Assembly: GCF_019670105.1 (NCBI RefSeq)
Contig: NZ_AP023032.1
Coordinates: 1,234,972-1,298,971, forward strand
DNA length: 64,000 bases
DNA from: Agarivorans albus
GTDB taxonomy: Bacteria; Pseudomonadota; Gammaproteobacteria; Enterobacterales; Celerinatantimonadaceae
Reading direction: 5' to 3'
The translations under genes were made by a program, and so were the position numbers. Shown piece after piece: positions 43,248 to 53,114 of this stretch (within the stretch, counting starts at the first letter, position 1; each line of letters starts with the position of its first letter). Under the pieces are notes generated by a model. The model saw only the letters and a program-made list of their open reading frames with translations, made no database searches and was not told where the DNA came from.

Positions 43248-44889
43248 ACTGCCGTTGCGCCCAAGACCAATGGCTAATGAGACACTGTTGGGCTATTTGT
43301 TGCGGGTCAGCCATACGAATGGCTACCGCCAGGTTCAAACAATGCGTGATTTGTTTGGCTTGGAAGGGATGCCACTCCCTAGTATCACCTGCGACAACCG
43401 GCATCTAGATAGAGTGGCGTCTAGCATGTCCAGACGTCTTCGTTTGTCCCCAGAAACGCTTGTAGTTCATTTTGAAAACGAGCTCGATGGGGCGTTCGAC
43501 GATGGTCGAGTTATCAAAAGTATTGTGGTTAAGTCACCGAAGGTTTGCATAGCGTGCATTGCAGAAATCAAACCGATTCAAGCAAAGTGGCGTTTGACGC
43601 ATGTGACTCATTGTGAGGAGCATTGCCAGCCGTTGGTGAGCTGCTGCCCCGAGTGCCAAACGCCATTAAAGTGGACTCCGCAAATATACTCCAAGTGTGA
43701 GAATTGCCAAGTGGAGTGGAGGGAGAACGAGTCTAAAGTGGATTCTCTGCCGCTGTATCAAGTGGCTGAGCAAGGGCTAAGTCTGGTCCAACAACAGCAT
43801 TATCGTCGCCATCTTTATCGCATGGCAGGAATGGCAATGCGATTCTACGACTTTCAAGCAGCTGCATACGCAGTGTTTCCAGATGATGTTCAAAATGTTT
43901 CATCGCTATTCGAATTTAGCTACCGTTGCCTAGTCGATGAAAAGTTTCGTCTTAGACAGTTTCAAAGCCGTGTCGACTACTGGAAGAAAAAGGGTCTACT
44001 AGAGCATATCCCTCATAGCTTCTTTATTCATTTACATGCCAACTATATTGAGGAGCTGGGGTTTTTGCCTCGTCCTCTTATTTGGCCGGTGAAGCCTTTT
44101 CATGTGATGAGCTTTCAGTCTAAGCGGGTTTCAAATCCACATGCTCACCTTAATTTCCGTGATGTTGGCACTCATTTCCTTGTAGATCGCCGAACCTTAG
44201 CTGATTGTTTGAGTGTTGCAACTTCGGACGTGACTTCTATGGTGAAGGCTGGCCTGTTGAGCCCGAGCTATGACTCAACATCTTTGCGTTACTCTTGGTA
44301 TGACGTGCGTGATATCGACCAGCTTCTTGCGCGTTTGATGGCATGTACGAAACCGATGAGTGCTTGCTATACCTCAGGGGAGCTAATAACTGTTTTCGAA
44401 GCGCAAATAGTCTTGCGCCGTTTTAACTGGTCAGTCGCAGATATTCTCGTATTGCTGATATCTAAGCAGTGCGATTCGTTCCTAAAGGCTAGCGAGTTAA
44501 ATTTTTCGAATTTGGCGGTTAATCGTGAGCAGTTGTTCGATGCATTGAATAAAAGGCTGGGCAAACAAAATGACTACAATGAACATACACTGGCGAGAGA
44601 CTTCTATGTTCCTCCTGAGGTACGAGAGCGTTTTTACGATTTTGTTCGGTCGGAAAAAGCGAAACTTCCAGGGGAGCTGAACAGTTTGCTGTTCTTCACC
44701 GATCACTATGTCGTGCTAAACCAATGGTGTCGACTTCGAAAACTATCTATTCCAAGCATTTTTCGCTATCTAATGAAGCAAGGTATCGTTACTGAGTTTT
44801 CAGAAATGGCTGGTCGAGGATTCTATGTTTTTAGAAAATCTGATCTGCTTGAGCGTTCTCTTTCTGAAGTAGTAAAAAACGACAGCTAA
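43228..44889 (+). CDS. tniQ: TniQ/TnsD-family target selector
   Basis: 553 aa from the ATG at 43228, which overlaps tnsC by 20 bp. N-terminal TniQ domain (LPLRPRPMANETLLGYLLRVSH...) with zinc motifs CIACI, CCPECQ and CENCQ around residues 108-165; the long C-terminal part is typical for TnsD-like proteins that recognise a fixed attachment site by DNA binding. CRISPR-linked TniQ proteins are usually shorter (about 400 aa). A series of hairpins follows. Confidence 0.9.
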   Translation: MTAMPSELPLRPRPMANETLLGYLLRVSHTNGYRQVQTMRDLFGLEGMPLPSITCDNRHLDRVASSMSRRLRLSPETLVVHFENELDGAFDDGRVIKSIVVKSPKVCIACIAEIKPIQAKWRLTHVTHCEEHCQPLVSCCPECQTPLKWTPQIYSKCENCQVEWRENESKVDSLPLYQVAEQGLSLVQQQHYRRHLYRMAGMAMRFYDFQAAAYAVFPDDVQNVSSLFEFSYRCLVDEKFRLRQFQSRVDYWKKKGLLEHIPHSFFIHLHANYIEELGFLPRPLIWPVKPFHVMSFQSKRVSNPHAHLNFRDVGTHFLVDRRTLADCLSVATSDVTSMVKAGLLSPSYDSTSLRYSWYDVRDIDQLLARLMACTKPMSACYTSGELITVFEAQIVLRRFNWSVADILVLLISKQCDSFLKASELNFSNLAVNREQLFDALNKRLGKQNDYNEHTLARDFYVPPEVRERFYDFVRSEKAKLPGELNSLLFFTDHYVVLNQWCRLRKLSIPSIFRYLMKQGIVTEFSEMAGRGFYVFRKSDLLERSLSEVVKNDS

Positions 44890-44917
44890 CTGAAAAGCCC
44901 CATTCCTAACCTTCTCA

Positions 44918-44962
44918 CGCAAGACTAATCTCGCTCTTGCGGGATGCCGAAATATCGGCATC
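44918..44962 (+). terminator. Two hairpins after tniQ
   Basis: CGCAAGA/TCTTGCG (44918-44941) followed directly by GATGCCGA/TCGGCATC (44943-44962). They probably stop transcription of the tns operon. Confidence 0.6.
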
Positions 44963-45005
44963 ACTTCCTTGCAAAAAAACTAACCTTTCCTATGATTATC
45001 AGTAC

Positions 45006-45028
45006 ACCAGCTTCACGGCTGGTTTTTG
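45006..45028 (+). terminator. Rho-independent terminator
   Basis: ACCAGC/GCTGGT stem with a 6-nt loop followed by TTTTGCT. Confidence 0.7.
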
Positions 45029-45044
45029 CTGTTTAGGGCTCATT

Positions 45045-45070
45045 ACACACCAATTATGAAGGTGTGTTTT
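45045..45070 (+). terminator. Rho-independent terminator
   Basis: ACACACC/GGTGTGT stem with a 9-nt loop followed by TTTTCT. Confidence 0.65.
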
Positions 45071-45306
45071 TCTGCTAGAAAAATGACACTCTAGCCTGGA
45101 AATCCTATTTCTAATGACAGGTTTAATTGGAAAATATGCCCAACCTTAATTGTATATTCACTCCCTAACTGACTGAAAAATAACAATTACATCTTTTCTG
45201 TAAATTTCACTTTTAGGTATGAACCTACACATCAAAGCTTAAATGTTGTTCGGCATTACCTTGAAGAGATACTGCGTATCATTTTTCTTCTAACAGATTT
45301 GAACAC
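45071..45306. other. Right-junction intergenic region
   Basis: 236 bp between the hairpins after tniQ and the galactanase gene. No gene. Contains CCAACCTTAATTG (near 45149-45163), weakly like the inverted form of the 12631-12690 repeats. Confidence 0.35.
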
Positions 45307-46521
45307 TTACTCTTGTTGTTTAAAAACCTCTAAAGAGGGTAAGGCATTGCCTTCAAAATCAAACAAGGCTTGGTTTTCCCATGAGTTCCCTAGACCCCAT
45401 TGATCGCCGCTGTATTCCATACCTGCGTTTGTTGACCAAGTGGCCCCTTGAATCGGTAGCCACGCGGGCTCCCAGTAGTAGATACCTAAGCCCATGTTAT
45501 TTGGAAGCTCGTTAACTAACGACATTATGTCGACTAGAAATTGTGCCTGCCCATTTACGCTTATTTGATAGCCTTCTATTGGATTTGCACTCGAGTAACT
45601 ATTGGCTAGTGAGTCGCCATTTTCATGTGTGAAAGGGAAGGCTGTTTCAACAAGTAACACTGGCTTGTTATAACGAGCAATTAGATCTTCCATGTTGGCT
45701 TTTACTTGTTCTATTGGGCCATGCCACCATGGGTAGTAAGACATGCCTATAATGTCGAAGTCGACACCTTGCGCACTTATTTCATCAAACCACCACCGAA
45801 ACGTTTGATTGTTACCTGCTTCTGCTAGGTGCAATATGATTTGAATTTCTTTGCCACTGTTGTTGTCATGTACCGCTTGAATTCCCGCTTTAAGTAGTTG
45901 TGATAAGCGCTCAAACTCTTTGCCATCTTGTCCCCAGCTTTTTCCATCGGGCCAGAGCATTCCTCCATTGATTTCGTTACCAATTTGCACCATCTCTGGC
46001 ACAATGCCAGCAGCTTGGTGAGCTTGCATTATCTCGGCGGTATAGTCGTAAACTTTCTGTTTTAGATTGTCAAAGGTAAGGGTTTCCCAGTCCTTGGGTT
46101 TACTTTGTATTTTAGGATCTGCCCAAAAGTCGCTGTAATGAATATCTACTAGGAATGACATACCGTTCTGATGAGCTCGTTTACCGAGCTCAATGGAGCG
46201 CGCAAGGTCATTGTTGCCACCCCCAAATGGTTCACCGTTACTAGAGCTAGGGTCAACCCATAATCTTGCCCGAATAGAATTTACGCCATGGTTTTTTAGG
46301 ATGGTCACTAGGTCTTGCTCGATACTGTTTTGGTAGTACTTTCCACCCAGCGCTTCAATCTCAGGCAGCATCGAGATATCCATTCCACGAATGAAATTAT
46401 CTCTAAGATCAGGAGCGGTGATGCTGGCATTGTTATCACTGCTAGTAGGTTGGTTCGCAGACTGGCAGCCGGCAACAATAAACACCATAAACAATAGCGC
46501 TGTATTTACTCTCGAGTTCAT
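45307..46521 (-). CDS. GH53 endo-beta-1,4-galactanase, lipoprotein
   Basis: 404 aa from the ATG at 46521, chosen for the signal peptide with lipobox VAGC and a GAGG site upstream. (beta/alpha)8 glycosidase of family GH53: FIRGMDISML, GNEINGGMLWP with the acid/base Glu, YYPWWHG and ETAFPFT with the nucleophile Glu. It cuts beta-1,4-galactan side chains of pectin or arabinogalactan; lipid attachment places it on the cell envelope. Its presence suits a marine polysaccharide degrader. Confidence 0.93.
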   Translation of the reverse strand: MNSRVNTALLFMVFIVAGCQSANQPTSSDNNASITAPDLRDNFIRGMDISMLPEIEALGGKYYQNSIEQDLVTILKNHGVNSIRARLWVDPSSSNGEPFGGGNNDLARSIELGKRAHQNGMSFLVDIHYSDFWADPKIQSKPKDWETLTFDNLKQKVYDYTAEIMQAHQAAGIVPEMVQIGNEINGGMLWPDGKSWGQDGKEFERLSQLLKAGIQAVHDNNSGKEIQIILHLAEAGNNQTFRWWFDEISAQGVDFDIIGMSYYPWWHGPIEQVKANMEDLIARYNKPVLLVETAFPFTHENGDSLANSYSSANPIEGYQISVNGQAQFLVDIMSLVNELPNNMGLGIYYWEPAWLPIQGATWSTNAGMEYSGDQWGLGNSWENQALFDFEGNALPSLEVFKQQE

Positions 46522-46913
46522 TGTTTGCCTCGTTTTATGGCCAATTGTTTGGCGATTACCGTGGGTATTTGTGCTCTGTTTTGCAGCTAAATAAGTAAAA
46601 CACAGAGTTTTGTTTGTGAAAGATGCATTGGAGCGGTTTAACATCAATATAGCTACTGTTTTTAAGTGAGATTGCGAGCTGGAAAAGACTTTTCACAAAA
46701 ACTGTTTGTTACCTCCAGGGCGCTATTTAATTTACCTTAATTTGCTGTGGTTAATTTTTTCTTTCAAGTTCTTTGCTGTTTAAAAATTTAGCGACTACGC
46801 TTTTGCTTGTCACATTAGTGTCATTAAATTGGTGCATGTTTATCAAATACTTGTTGTAAATAAGCCGCTTTTGTCGGTAAACCATTTAACCGTAGAACTA
46901 CATGGAAGAGATT
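46522..46913. other. Divergent intergenic region before the ABC transporter
   Basis: 392 bp with no gene seen. Promoters of two divergent units should lie here; no operator was recognised with confidence. Confidence 0.4.
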
Positions 46914-47984
46914 ATGTTGAATAAACGTTTATCATTAAGTGCCTTGGCACTTAGCATGGGCGCAATGGTAAGTGCGCAGGCCAATGCTGAAACTTTACGT
47001 TTGCTTACTTGGGGCGGCTATGCACCACAAGAAGTTATCGAAATGTTTGAGAAAGAAACCGGCATTGAAGTAAAAGTGACTAAATCAAACAACGAAGACA
47101 TGATCTCTAAACTTCGCGCAACTGGCGGCTCGGGGTTTGATTTAGCCCAACCTAGCCAAGACCGTATCACCGGTGTGCAACAGCAGTTTGGCATTTATCA
47201 GCCTATTGATTTAGCCCGTATTGAGCAGGCCCAAATAATTACCTCAATGTTAGATGCTACTAAAAAGAATACCGCGGTAGGTGAGCAAGTGTTTGGTGTT
47301 CCTCATGTGTGGGGAACCAGCGGCTTGGTAGTAAATGGTGAAATGGCAAAAGATGTGGCCGATTACACCGACCTATGTCAGCAGCAGTACCAAGGTAAAA
47401 TTTCTTATCGCTTAAAACGCCCAACCTTAATCGGTTTTGCTTTTGCGTTGGGTGAAGATCCGTTTGCTGCTTACGCTGATCCCGTTAAGTACCAAGAAAT
47501 ATTGAACAAAGTTGAAAAGACTCTGGTTGAATGTAAGCCTTTGGTTAAGACTTACTGGTCTGGCGGCGACGAGTTAATGAACTTGATGCGCTCTAATGAA
47601 GTAGTTGCCGCTATGGCTTGGGATGCTGGCGGTTGGAAGCTAAATCGCGATCAACAGAATATCCAGTTTGTAGCGCCTAAATCTGGAGCTTTGGGTTGGA
47701 TTGATACTTTTGCCATTCCTAAAAAATCTAAAGCAGTAGATGCTGCGTACAAGTGGATTAACTTTGTTATGCGCCCTGAAGTAGCAGCCAAAATTACCGA
47801 AGCTGCAGGTAACTTCACCGCTTCTAAAGGTTCAGATGCTTACGTAAACGAACTGGCAAAGTCGCAGTTTAACGCCAGCTTTAGTAGCGACGACATCGAC
47901 AACATTAAGTGGTACCCCGCTGTTCCTGCTGGTTTAGAAGCAATGGAAGGCAAAGTACTGGATCGCGTACAAGCGGCCAACTAG
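46914..47984 (+). CDS. ABC transporter substrate-binding protein, polyamine-type
   Basis: 356 aa from the ATG at 46914 (GGAAGAG upstream). Signal peptide ends in ANA. The mature part begins ETLRLLTWGGYAPQEVIEMFEKETG, typical of PotD/PotF-like extracellular binding proteins. The operon has one ATPase and two permeases of the Pot type. Substrate is likely a polyamine or related cationic compound; sequence alone does not settle it. Confidence 0.85.
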   Translation: MLNKRLSLSALALSMGAMVSAQANAETLRLLTWGGYAPQEVIEMFEKETGIEVKVTKSNNEDMISKLRATGGSGFDLAQPSQDRITGVQQQFGIYQPIDLARIEQAQIITSMLDATKKNTAVGEQVFGVPHVWGTSGLVVNGEMAKDVADYTDLCQQQYQGKISYRLKRPTLIGFAFALGEDPFAAYADPVKYQEILNKVEKTLVECKPLVKTYWSGGDELMNLMRSNEVVAAMAWDAGGWKLNRDQQNIQFVAPKSGALGWIDTFAIPKKSKAVDAAYKWINFVMRPEVAAKITEAAGNFTASKGSDAYVNELAKSQFNASFSSDDIDNIKWYPAVPAGLEAMEGKVLDRVQAAN

Positions 47985-48028
47985 TTTTATTGGGGCGCTC
48001 GCGCCCCTCTGCTTTATTTGGAAGTACT

Positions 48029-49144
48029 ATGGCGGCAAACGCTAAATATGATCTTGAATGTAAACACCTTTCCAAGCATTTCTCAGAATTTACAGCAGTA
48101 GATAAGCTTAATTTCTCGGTTGAAGCTGGCTCGTTTTTCTCTATTTTAGGCCCTTCTGGCTGCGGTAAAACCACCTTATTAAGAATGTTGGCAGGCTTTG
48201 AATCACCCAGTGAAGGTGAGATTCAGATCCATCAAAAGCGGGTTAACGAGCTAGCGCCAAATAAGCGCCCAGTGAATATGGTGTTTCAGCACTTGGCTCT
48301 TTTTCCGAACATGAATGTGTCGGAGAACATTGCTTACGGCTTAAAGCGCCGTGGTATTAAAGCCAACGAGCGACAGCATAAGATTAAAGATGTGTTAGAG
48401 CGAGTGGGCTTAGATGGTAGTCAAAACAAGCAAATTACTCAGTTATCGGGCGGGCAAAAACAACGCATTGCGATTGCGCGTAGTTTAGTACTGGAGCCTC
48501 GATTACTGCTGCTTGACGAGCCATTAGGTGCACTAGATTTAAAATTGCGTGAAAAAATGAAAGTTGAGCTAAAACACTTGCAGCGAGAATTTGGTACAAC
48601 CTTTATCTACATAACTCACGATCAATCTGAAGCCTTGGTGATGTCAGATAAGGTGGCGGTAATGAACAATGGCCGCTTTGAACAGGTAGCCAGTCCGCAG
48701 GAGCTGTATTATCAACCGAATACGGCGTTTGTGGCCAAATTCGTTGGCCAAACCAATGCGCATTCAGCAGTGGTGTGTGAACAACGACAAGGTGTTGCTT
48801 TACTTAAAACCGCTCGAGGTCGCCACCTGATTGTAGCGACTACTATTGATCAAGCGGAAAAGTCGGTGGTGGATGTATTTGTGCGGCCAGAAGCCATTGG
48901 AATTTGTGAAGCGGGAAGGGAAGTTCAAGCCGATAACCAGTTTGATGTAGAAGTTGAAGAATGCTTGTTTGATGGCGCAAGTTCCACCTTGGTAGTTAAA
49001 GATACTCACCATCAAGACAGTTATCGAGTGGCTCCAGGTGCGAGCTTTTCTTTGCAGCACATAGTTCCGGGCAGTAAGTTACGAATTTTCTGGGATGCTA
49101 AACAAGCAATTTGTATCAGCCAAGAGGTGAAGGGTGAAAGCTAA
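48029..49144 (+). CDS. ABC transporter ATPase, PotA-type
   Basis: 371 aa from the ATG at 48029; an earlier in-frame GTG-like start would overlap the previous gene and lacks homology. Walker A GPSGCGKTT, signature LSGGQKQRIAIARS, Walker B LLLLDEPLGALD, followed by a TOBE-like C-terminal domain (about 270-370). Powers uptake with the two permeases. Confidence 0.92.
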   Translation: MAANAKYDLECKHLSKHFSEFTAVDKLNFSVEAGSFFSILGPSGCGKTTLLRMLAGFESPSEGEIQIHQKRVNELAPNKRPVNMVFQHLALFPNMNVSENIAYGLKRRGIKANERQHKIKDVLERVGLDGSQNKQITQLSGGQKQRIAIARSLVLEPRLLLLDEPLGALDLKLREKMKVELKHLQREFGTTFIYITHDQSEALVMSDKVAVMNNGRFEQVASPQELYYQPNTAFVAKFVGQTNAHSAVVCEQRQGVALLKTARGRHLIVATTIDQAEKSVVDVFVRPEAIGICEAGREVQADNQFDVEVEECLFDGASSTLVVKDTHHQDSYRVAPGASFSLQHIVPGSKLRIFWDAKQAICISQEVKGES

Positions 49145-49991
49145 AGGGCTGGGGTTTTACTTATTGCTGCTTCCTTTTGTACTGTGGTTTGTTCTGCTTA
49201 TTGTATTGCCACATTTGCAGATGCTAGAGCTGTCTTTCATCAAACGGGATTATATGGCAGGGGACAGCGTTGGTTGGTACCAATACCAACAGTTTTTGGG
49301 CGAACCGCTCTATTGGCGAACCTTATTGCGTACAGTGTGGATGTCGTTGTTAGCCACTTTTATAACCTTGTTAGTGAGCTTTCCAGTGGCATTTTTCATT
49401 GCAAAAGTGGCTCAAGGTAAAATTAAACGTTTGCTGTTGTTAAGTTGCTTGCTGCCTTTCTGGGTAAGTGAGTTAGTGCGCACTTACGGTTGGATGATAT
49501 TGCTACGTGAGTCGGGGGTGATTAGCCAAGGTTTAATGGCTCTGGGTTTAACCGAGCAACCGATTGAGTTTTTGTATAACGATGTGAGCATGTTGGTAGG
49601 GTTGGTGTATACCTCAATGTTGTTCATGGTGGTGCCATTGGTAAGCACTTTAGAAGGCTTGGATCAAAGCTTAATAGAAGCCGGTTACGATTTGGGCGGC
49701 AATGGATGGAACGTTACTACCTCAATAATTGTCCCCTATGCTATGCCCGGCATTGTATCGGGTTGCATTATGGTGTTTATGCTTTGCCTAGGAAATTATT
49801 TAACACCGCGTTTATTAGGTGGAAAAGATAGCCTTTGGTTTACCGAGCAGATTTTTACTCAGTTTATTACGCGTTTTAATTGGGAACTAGGCGCTGCCTT
49901 TGGGGTGATTTTATTGCTGGTTTCGTCTTTAGTTGTGGCGCTGGGTTTAAAGCTAAGTGGCCAATCATTCAGCCGTACTTTGGGACGCTAG
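49134..49991 (+). CDS. ABC transporter permease, PotB-type
   Basis: 285 aa, six hydrophobic segments. GTG start overlaps the ATPase gene by 11 bp. The EAA loop is seen as EAGYDLGGNGW near residue 182, which couples to the ATPase. Confidence 0.9.
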   Translation: MKAKGLGFYLLLLPFVLWFVLLIVLPHLQMLELSFIKRDYMAGDSVGWYQYQQFLGEPLYWRTLLRTVWMSLLATFITLLVSFPVAFFIAKVAQGKIKRLLLLSCLLPFWVSELVRTYGWMILLRESGVISQGLMALGLTEQPIEFLYNDVSMLVGLVYTSMLFMVVPLVSTLEGLDQSLIEAGYDLGGNGWNVTTSIIVPYAMPGIVSGCIMVFMLCLGNYLTPRLLGGKDSLWFTEQIFTQFITRFNWELGAAFGVILLLVSSLVVALGLKLSGQSFSRTLGR

Positions 49992-50000
49992 GGGAGCCTT

Positions 50001-50855
50001 ATGTTGCATCAATTACGTGGCCCTGCTAAATCCCTTTATCAGTTTTATATGGTGGGGTTCTTAGTCTTTTTGGCACTGCCATTAAGCATTGTGGCGGTGT
50101 TTGCTTTTAATGATAGTTTGTTTGCAGCACTACCTTGGCAAGGTTTCACCTTGGATTGGTTTATTGGTCAAACCGAACCTAAGCTGGGCATTCTTTACGA
50201 TGATGGTTTGTTGTCTAGCATTGCGGTGAGTGCTTCGATAGCGTGTTTTGTTACCTTGTTTTCCTTACTGCTTGCCACGGCTAATGCTTGGCTGTTCATT
50301 CGTTTTGATTTCCCAGGGAAAAACTGGTTATACATTGGTTTATTGTTGCCTTTAGTGATACCTGGAGTGATCTTAGGGGTGGCGATTTTGGTAGCCAGTA
50401 GCAGCTTGGCGAACAGCATTGAGAACAGTTTTGCTTGGGAGTTAGAGTGGTTAAGGCCGGGGTTTGTGTTGGTGGTGATTGGACAAGTAGCGTTTATTAC
50501 CACTATTGCTACCTTGGTGGTGTTAGCTCGCTTACGTAAGTTCGATTTTAGCTTGGAAGAGGCGGCGCTAAACCTAGGGGCTAATTCTTGGGTCGCTTTT
50601 GTTACCGTGGTATTGCCGTTTCTTAGCCCTGCATTAGTTGGAGCTGCGGTGGTTAGCTTTTTAATGTCTTTTGAAAACTTTAATACTACCTTAATGCTGG
50701 TGGGTTCCGACGCGCCGCTGACTATTGCTATGTATGACCGTTTACGCGAGGGGTCAACACCAGTGCTCAATGCTGTGTCATTATTATTGATGCTTGGCTC
50801 TGCTTTTATTGCTTTGGTATCGATGTTATTTGATGGCAAAAGTAAACAGAATTAA
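50001..50855 (+). CDS. ABC transporter permease, PotC-type
   Basis: 284 aa, six hydrophobic segments and an EAA loop (EEAALNLGANSW near 190). Starts 9 bp after the other permease with GGGGAG upstream. Last gene of the transporter operon. Confidence 0.9.
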   Translation: MLHQLRGPAKSLYQFYMVGFLVFLALPLSIVAVFAFNDSLFAALPWQGFTLDWFIGQTEPKLGILYDDGLLSSIAVSASIACFVTLFSLLLATANAWLFIRFDFPGKNWLYIGLLLPLVIPGVILGVAILVASSSLANSIENSFAWELEWLRPGFVLVVIGQVAFITTIATLVVLARLRKFDFSLEEAALNLGANSWVAFVTVVLPFLSPALVGAAVVSFLMSFENFNTTLMLVGSDAPLTIAMYDRLREGSTPVLNAVSLLLMLGSAFIALVSMLFDGKSKQN

Positions 50856-51010
50856 GTTCTTAGTGTTTAAAAAATAACAACGTTTTGTTGTGGCTTATGC
50901 ACTTAAGTTGACGATAAAAGTTAAAAATTAGCTGCGCTATTATTGTTTATCGCTATTGCGATTTGAGCGTGATATAACCAACAGCTCACTGTTGTATTAG
51001 GGAGTAGTTG

Positions 51011-52231
51011 GTGAAACACAGCAGTACCCACTCTAAAGCCTTTATTATCTTACTTGCAGGCATGATGTCGTTGGTAGCCTTGTCGGTTGATGCAATGCTA
51101 CCGGCCCTGGTAGCCATTGCCGAAGATTTCGAACTGGCTAATCCCGCGCATGCCCAATGGACCATCACATCACTGTTTATAGGCCTTTCGATTGGCCAAC
51201 TTGTTTATGGGCCATGGTCAGATGCGGTTGGCCGAAAACCTCCTATCTATGTTGGTTACCTATTGTTTATTGTGGGTAGCATTATCTGTGTATTGTCTAG
51301 CTCGTTTGCTTGGCTTATCGCCGGGCGAGTACTGCAAGGTATGGGCGCAGCTGCGCCAAGAATTATTACCATGGCCTTAGTGCGCGACAAGTTAAAAGGC
51401 GCTGAAATGGCGCGCATTATGTCTGTGGTGTTTTCGGTATTTATTGTAGTGCCGATTTTGGCCCCCGCGGTGGGGCAAGTTATTTTAGGTTTGGCCCACT
51501 GGCGTTGGATCTTCGGCATGTTATTGCTAATGGCTATTGCTACTGGTCTTGGGTTTTGGCGGGGACAAGAAGAAACCTTAACCTTGGATAAACGTCGCCC
51601 TCTAACATTACAAAGTTTTGTAGAAGGACTTAAGTATTTACTGCAAAAGCGCAGTGCGCTGGTTTACACCATTGTATCTGGTTTTATTTTTGGCGCTTTT
51701 ATGGGGTATTTAAATAGCGCGCCATTGTTGTTTATTCAACTCTACAATCAAGCAGACAACTTTGCGCTGCTTTTTGCTTTAGCGGCAATTGCCGTAGGTG
51801 TTGCATCGTTAGTGAATGGTCGCTTTGTACTTAAGTTAGGCATGCGCTTAATGATTAAGGCTGCGTTGTGGGGCTTACTTGCCCTTACGAGCGTATTTTG
51901 TTTATTACTAATAGCTAGCAGCGGAGTGCCTCCTCTTTGGTGGTTAATGGCTTATTTAATCCCAGCATTTTTCTGCATTGGTATTTTGTTTGGTAATTTA
52001 AATTCTTTAGCCATGGAGCCTTTAGGAGCAATTGCAGGAATGGGCTCGGCGTTTGTCGCGAGTATTTCTACGTTGGTGGCTATTCCCATTGGTAGCCTTA
52101 TCGGCCTTAGCTTCAACCAAACCTGTTATCCAGTGGTTATCGGATTTGGGTTAGTGGCAGCGAGTAGCTTGTTGCTAATCAAGTGCTTCGATAATCCAGA
52201 TGTTGAAAACAAGCAATCATCGGTTTCTTAA
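51011..52231 (+). CDS. MFS exporter, Bcr/CflA type
   Basis: 406 aa from the GTG at 51011 with AGGGAG at a 6-base distance; a TTG 3 bases earlier is less likely. About twelve membrane segments. GPWSDAVGRKP is the A-motif between segments 2 and 3, RVLQGMGAAAPR is the B/C-type motif. The Bcr/CflA group exports drugs and small metabolites such as sulfur amino acids. It lies between the uptake operon and the dioxygenase pair. Confidence 0.88.
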   Translation: MKHSSTHSKAFIILLAGMMSLVALSVDAMLPALVAIAEDFELANPAHAQWTITSLFIGLSIGQLVYGPWSDAVGRKPPIYVGYLLFIVGSIICVLSSSFAWLIAGRVLQGMGAAAPRIITMALVRDKLKGAEMARIMSVVFSVFIVVPILAPAVGQVILGLAHWRWIFGMLLLMAIATGLGFWRGQEETLTLDKRRPLTLQSFVEGLKYLLQKRSALVYTIVSGFIFGAFMGYLNSAPLLFIQLYNQADNFALLFALAAIAVGVASLVNGRFVLKLGMRLMIKAALWGLLALTSVFCLLLIASSGVPPLWWLMAYLIPAFFCIGILFGNLNSLAMEPLGAIAGMGSAFVASISTLVAIPIGSLIGLSFNQTCYPVVIGFGLVAASSLLLIKCFDNPDVENKQSSVS

Positions 52232-52472
52232 AGCATAAAATATCGTTTTAAATCTACATTAAATCAGCGGCTTAAGGAAAAGCTGGAGAGTTTTTCTTTA
52301 ATTCGCTGATTAGTTGTTACGGTTTGGTGTTTTAACTAAGCTCTGGAAAGATATGTTGGTTCTAAATGTTGAATTTATAGTTATTTGTGATTCTTAATAC
52401 TGTTTGGTATGGCGCTGGCAGCTGTTTGTTATTAGTCTTGATGTTATCACTTTGTTAACCAGAGATTGAGCC

Positions 52473-53114
52473 ATGAACACTCATGCAGATTGTTTATTAC
52501 AGCTAAACCATTTAAGCGGTGCCGCAGTGCACGATTTATCCTCTTCATTTGATAATCTTCCTCATACTAAGCATGCCGATGGGCAATACCGTTTACGTCG
52601 CTATTCTGTTGTTCGTATTAATGAAGGAAAAGTGCAAGCTCTGCCAGGACGGAGCTTTGTGCAAAGTGAACAGGTGAATCACTTTCAAGGCGATGTTATT
52701 CGTCAGTTTGAGGATATTGAGCAGAGCATTATTGCTTCCAAAGGCATGTATGAAATGTGTGCCCTTTTCTTGGAAGCAAATAGCTTAAGTGAACAGCAAG
52801 AGATTGAAATTCATCAAATTAGAATTGCCGCACAAGCTTCCGATACACCAGTTGCCCCTGAAGGAGTGCATCAAGATGGATTTAGCCATATCGCCGTAGT
52901 GGGCATTCGTCGTCATAATATTGATGGTGGAGACTTCATGGTGTTTAAAGATAAACATCAAGCACCGATTATGACCTTGGCACTAGACAGTGGCGAGGTA
53001 GCCTTACTTGATGACAGTAAACTTTGGCACTATGCAAGGCCCATTCGTGCTCATCGCCCCAGTGAACCGGGCTTTATGGATGTATTTGTATTAACAGCAA
53101 AGGATGAAGCATGA
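52473..53114 (+). CDS. 2OG-Fe(II) dioxygenase (PF10014-like)
   Basis: 213 aa. The iron site is EGVHQDGFSH with the HxD pair and, downstream, LWHYARPI with the second His. PF10014 proteins include bacterial amino-acid hydroxylases such as isoleucine 4-hydroxylase, so hydroxylation of a free amino acid is a reasonable guess. Its stop overlaps the next gene by 4 bp. Confidence 0.82.
   Translation: MNTHADCLLQLNHLSGAAVHDLSSSFDNLPHTKHADGQYRLRRYSVVRINEGKVQALPGRSFVQSEQVNHFQGDVIRQFEDIEQSIIASKGMYEMCALFLEANSLSEQQEIEIHQIRIAAQASDTPVAPEGVHQDGFSHIAVVGIRRHNIDGGDFMVFKDKHQAPIMTLALDSGEVALLDDSKLWHYARPIRAHRPSEPGFMDVFVLTAKDEA

Noticed and set aside
12358-45306. CRISPR array or Cas genes with the Tn7-like module
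   Set aside because: No regularly spaced repeats or Cas-like proteins were seen in the island.
12600-45306. 5-bp target duplication for the Tn7-like element
   Set aside because: TGT...ACA end candidates in both junction regions were compared by eye; no matching 5-bp flanks were found.
52400-52430. Second sigma-54 promoter before the dioxygenase (GG-N10-GC)
   Set aside because: The -12 element reads CTGGCA rather than TTGCA and there are no nearby enhancer sites.
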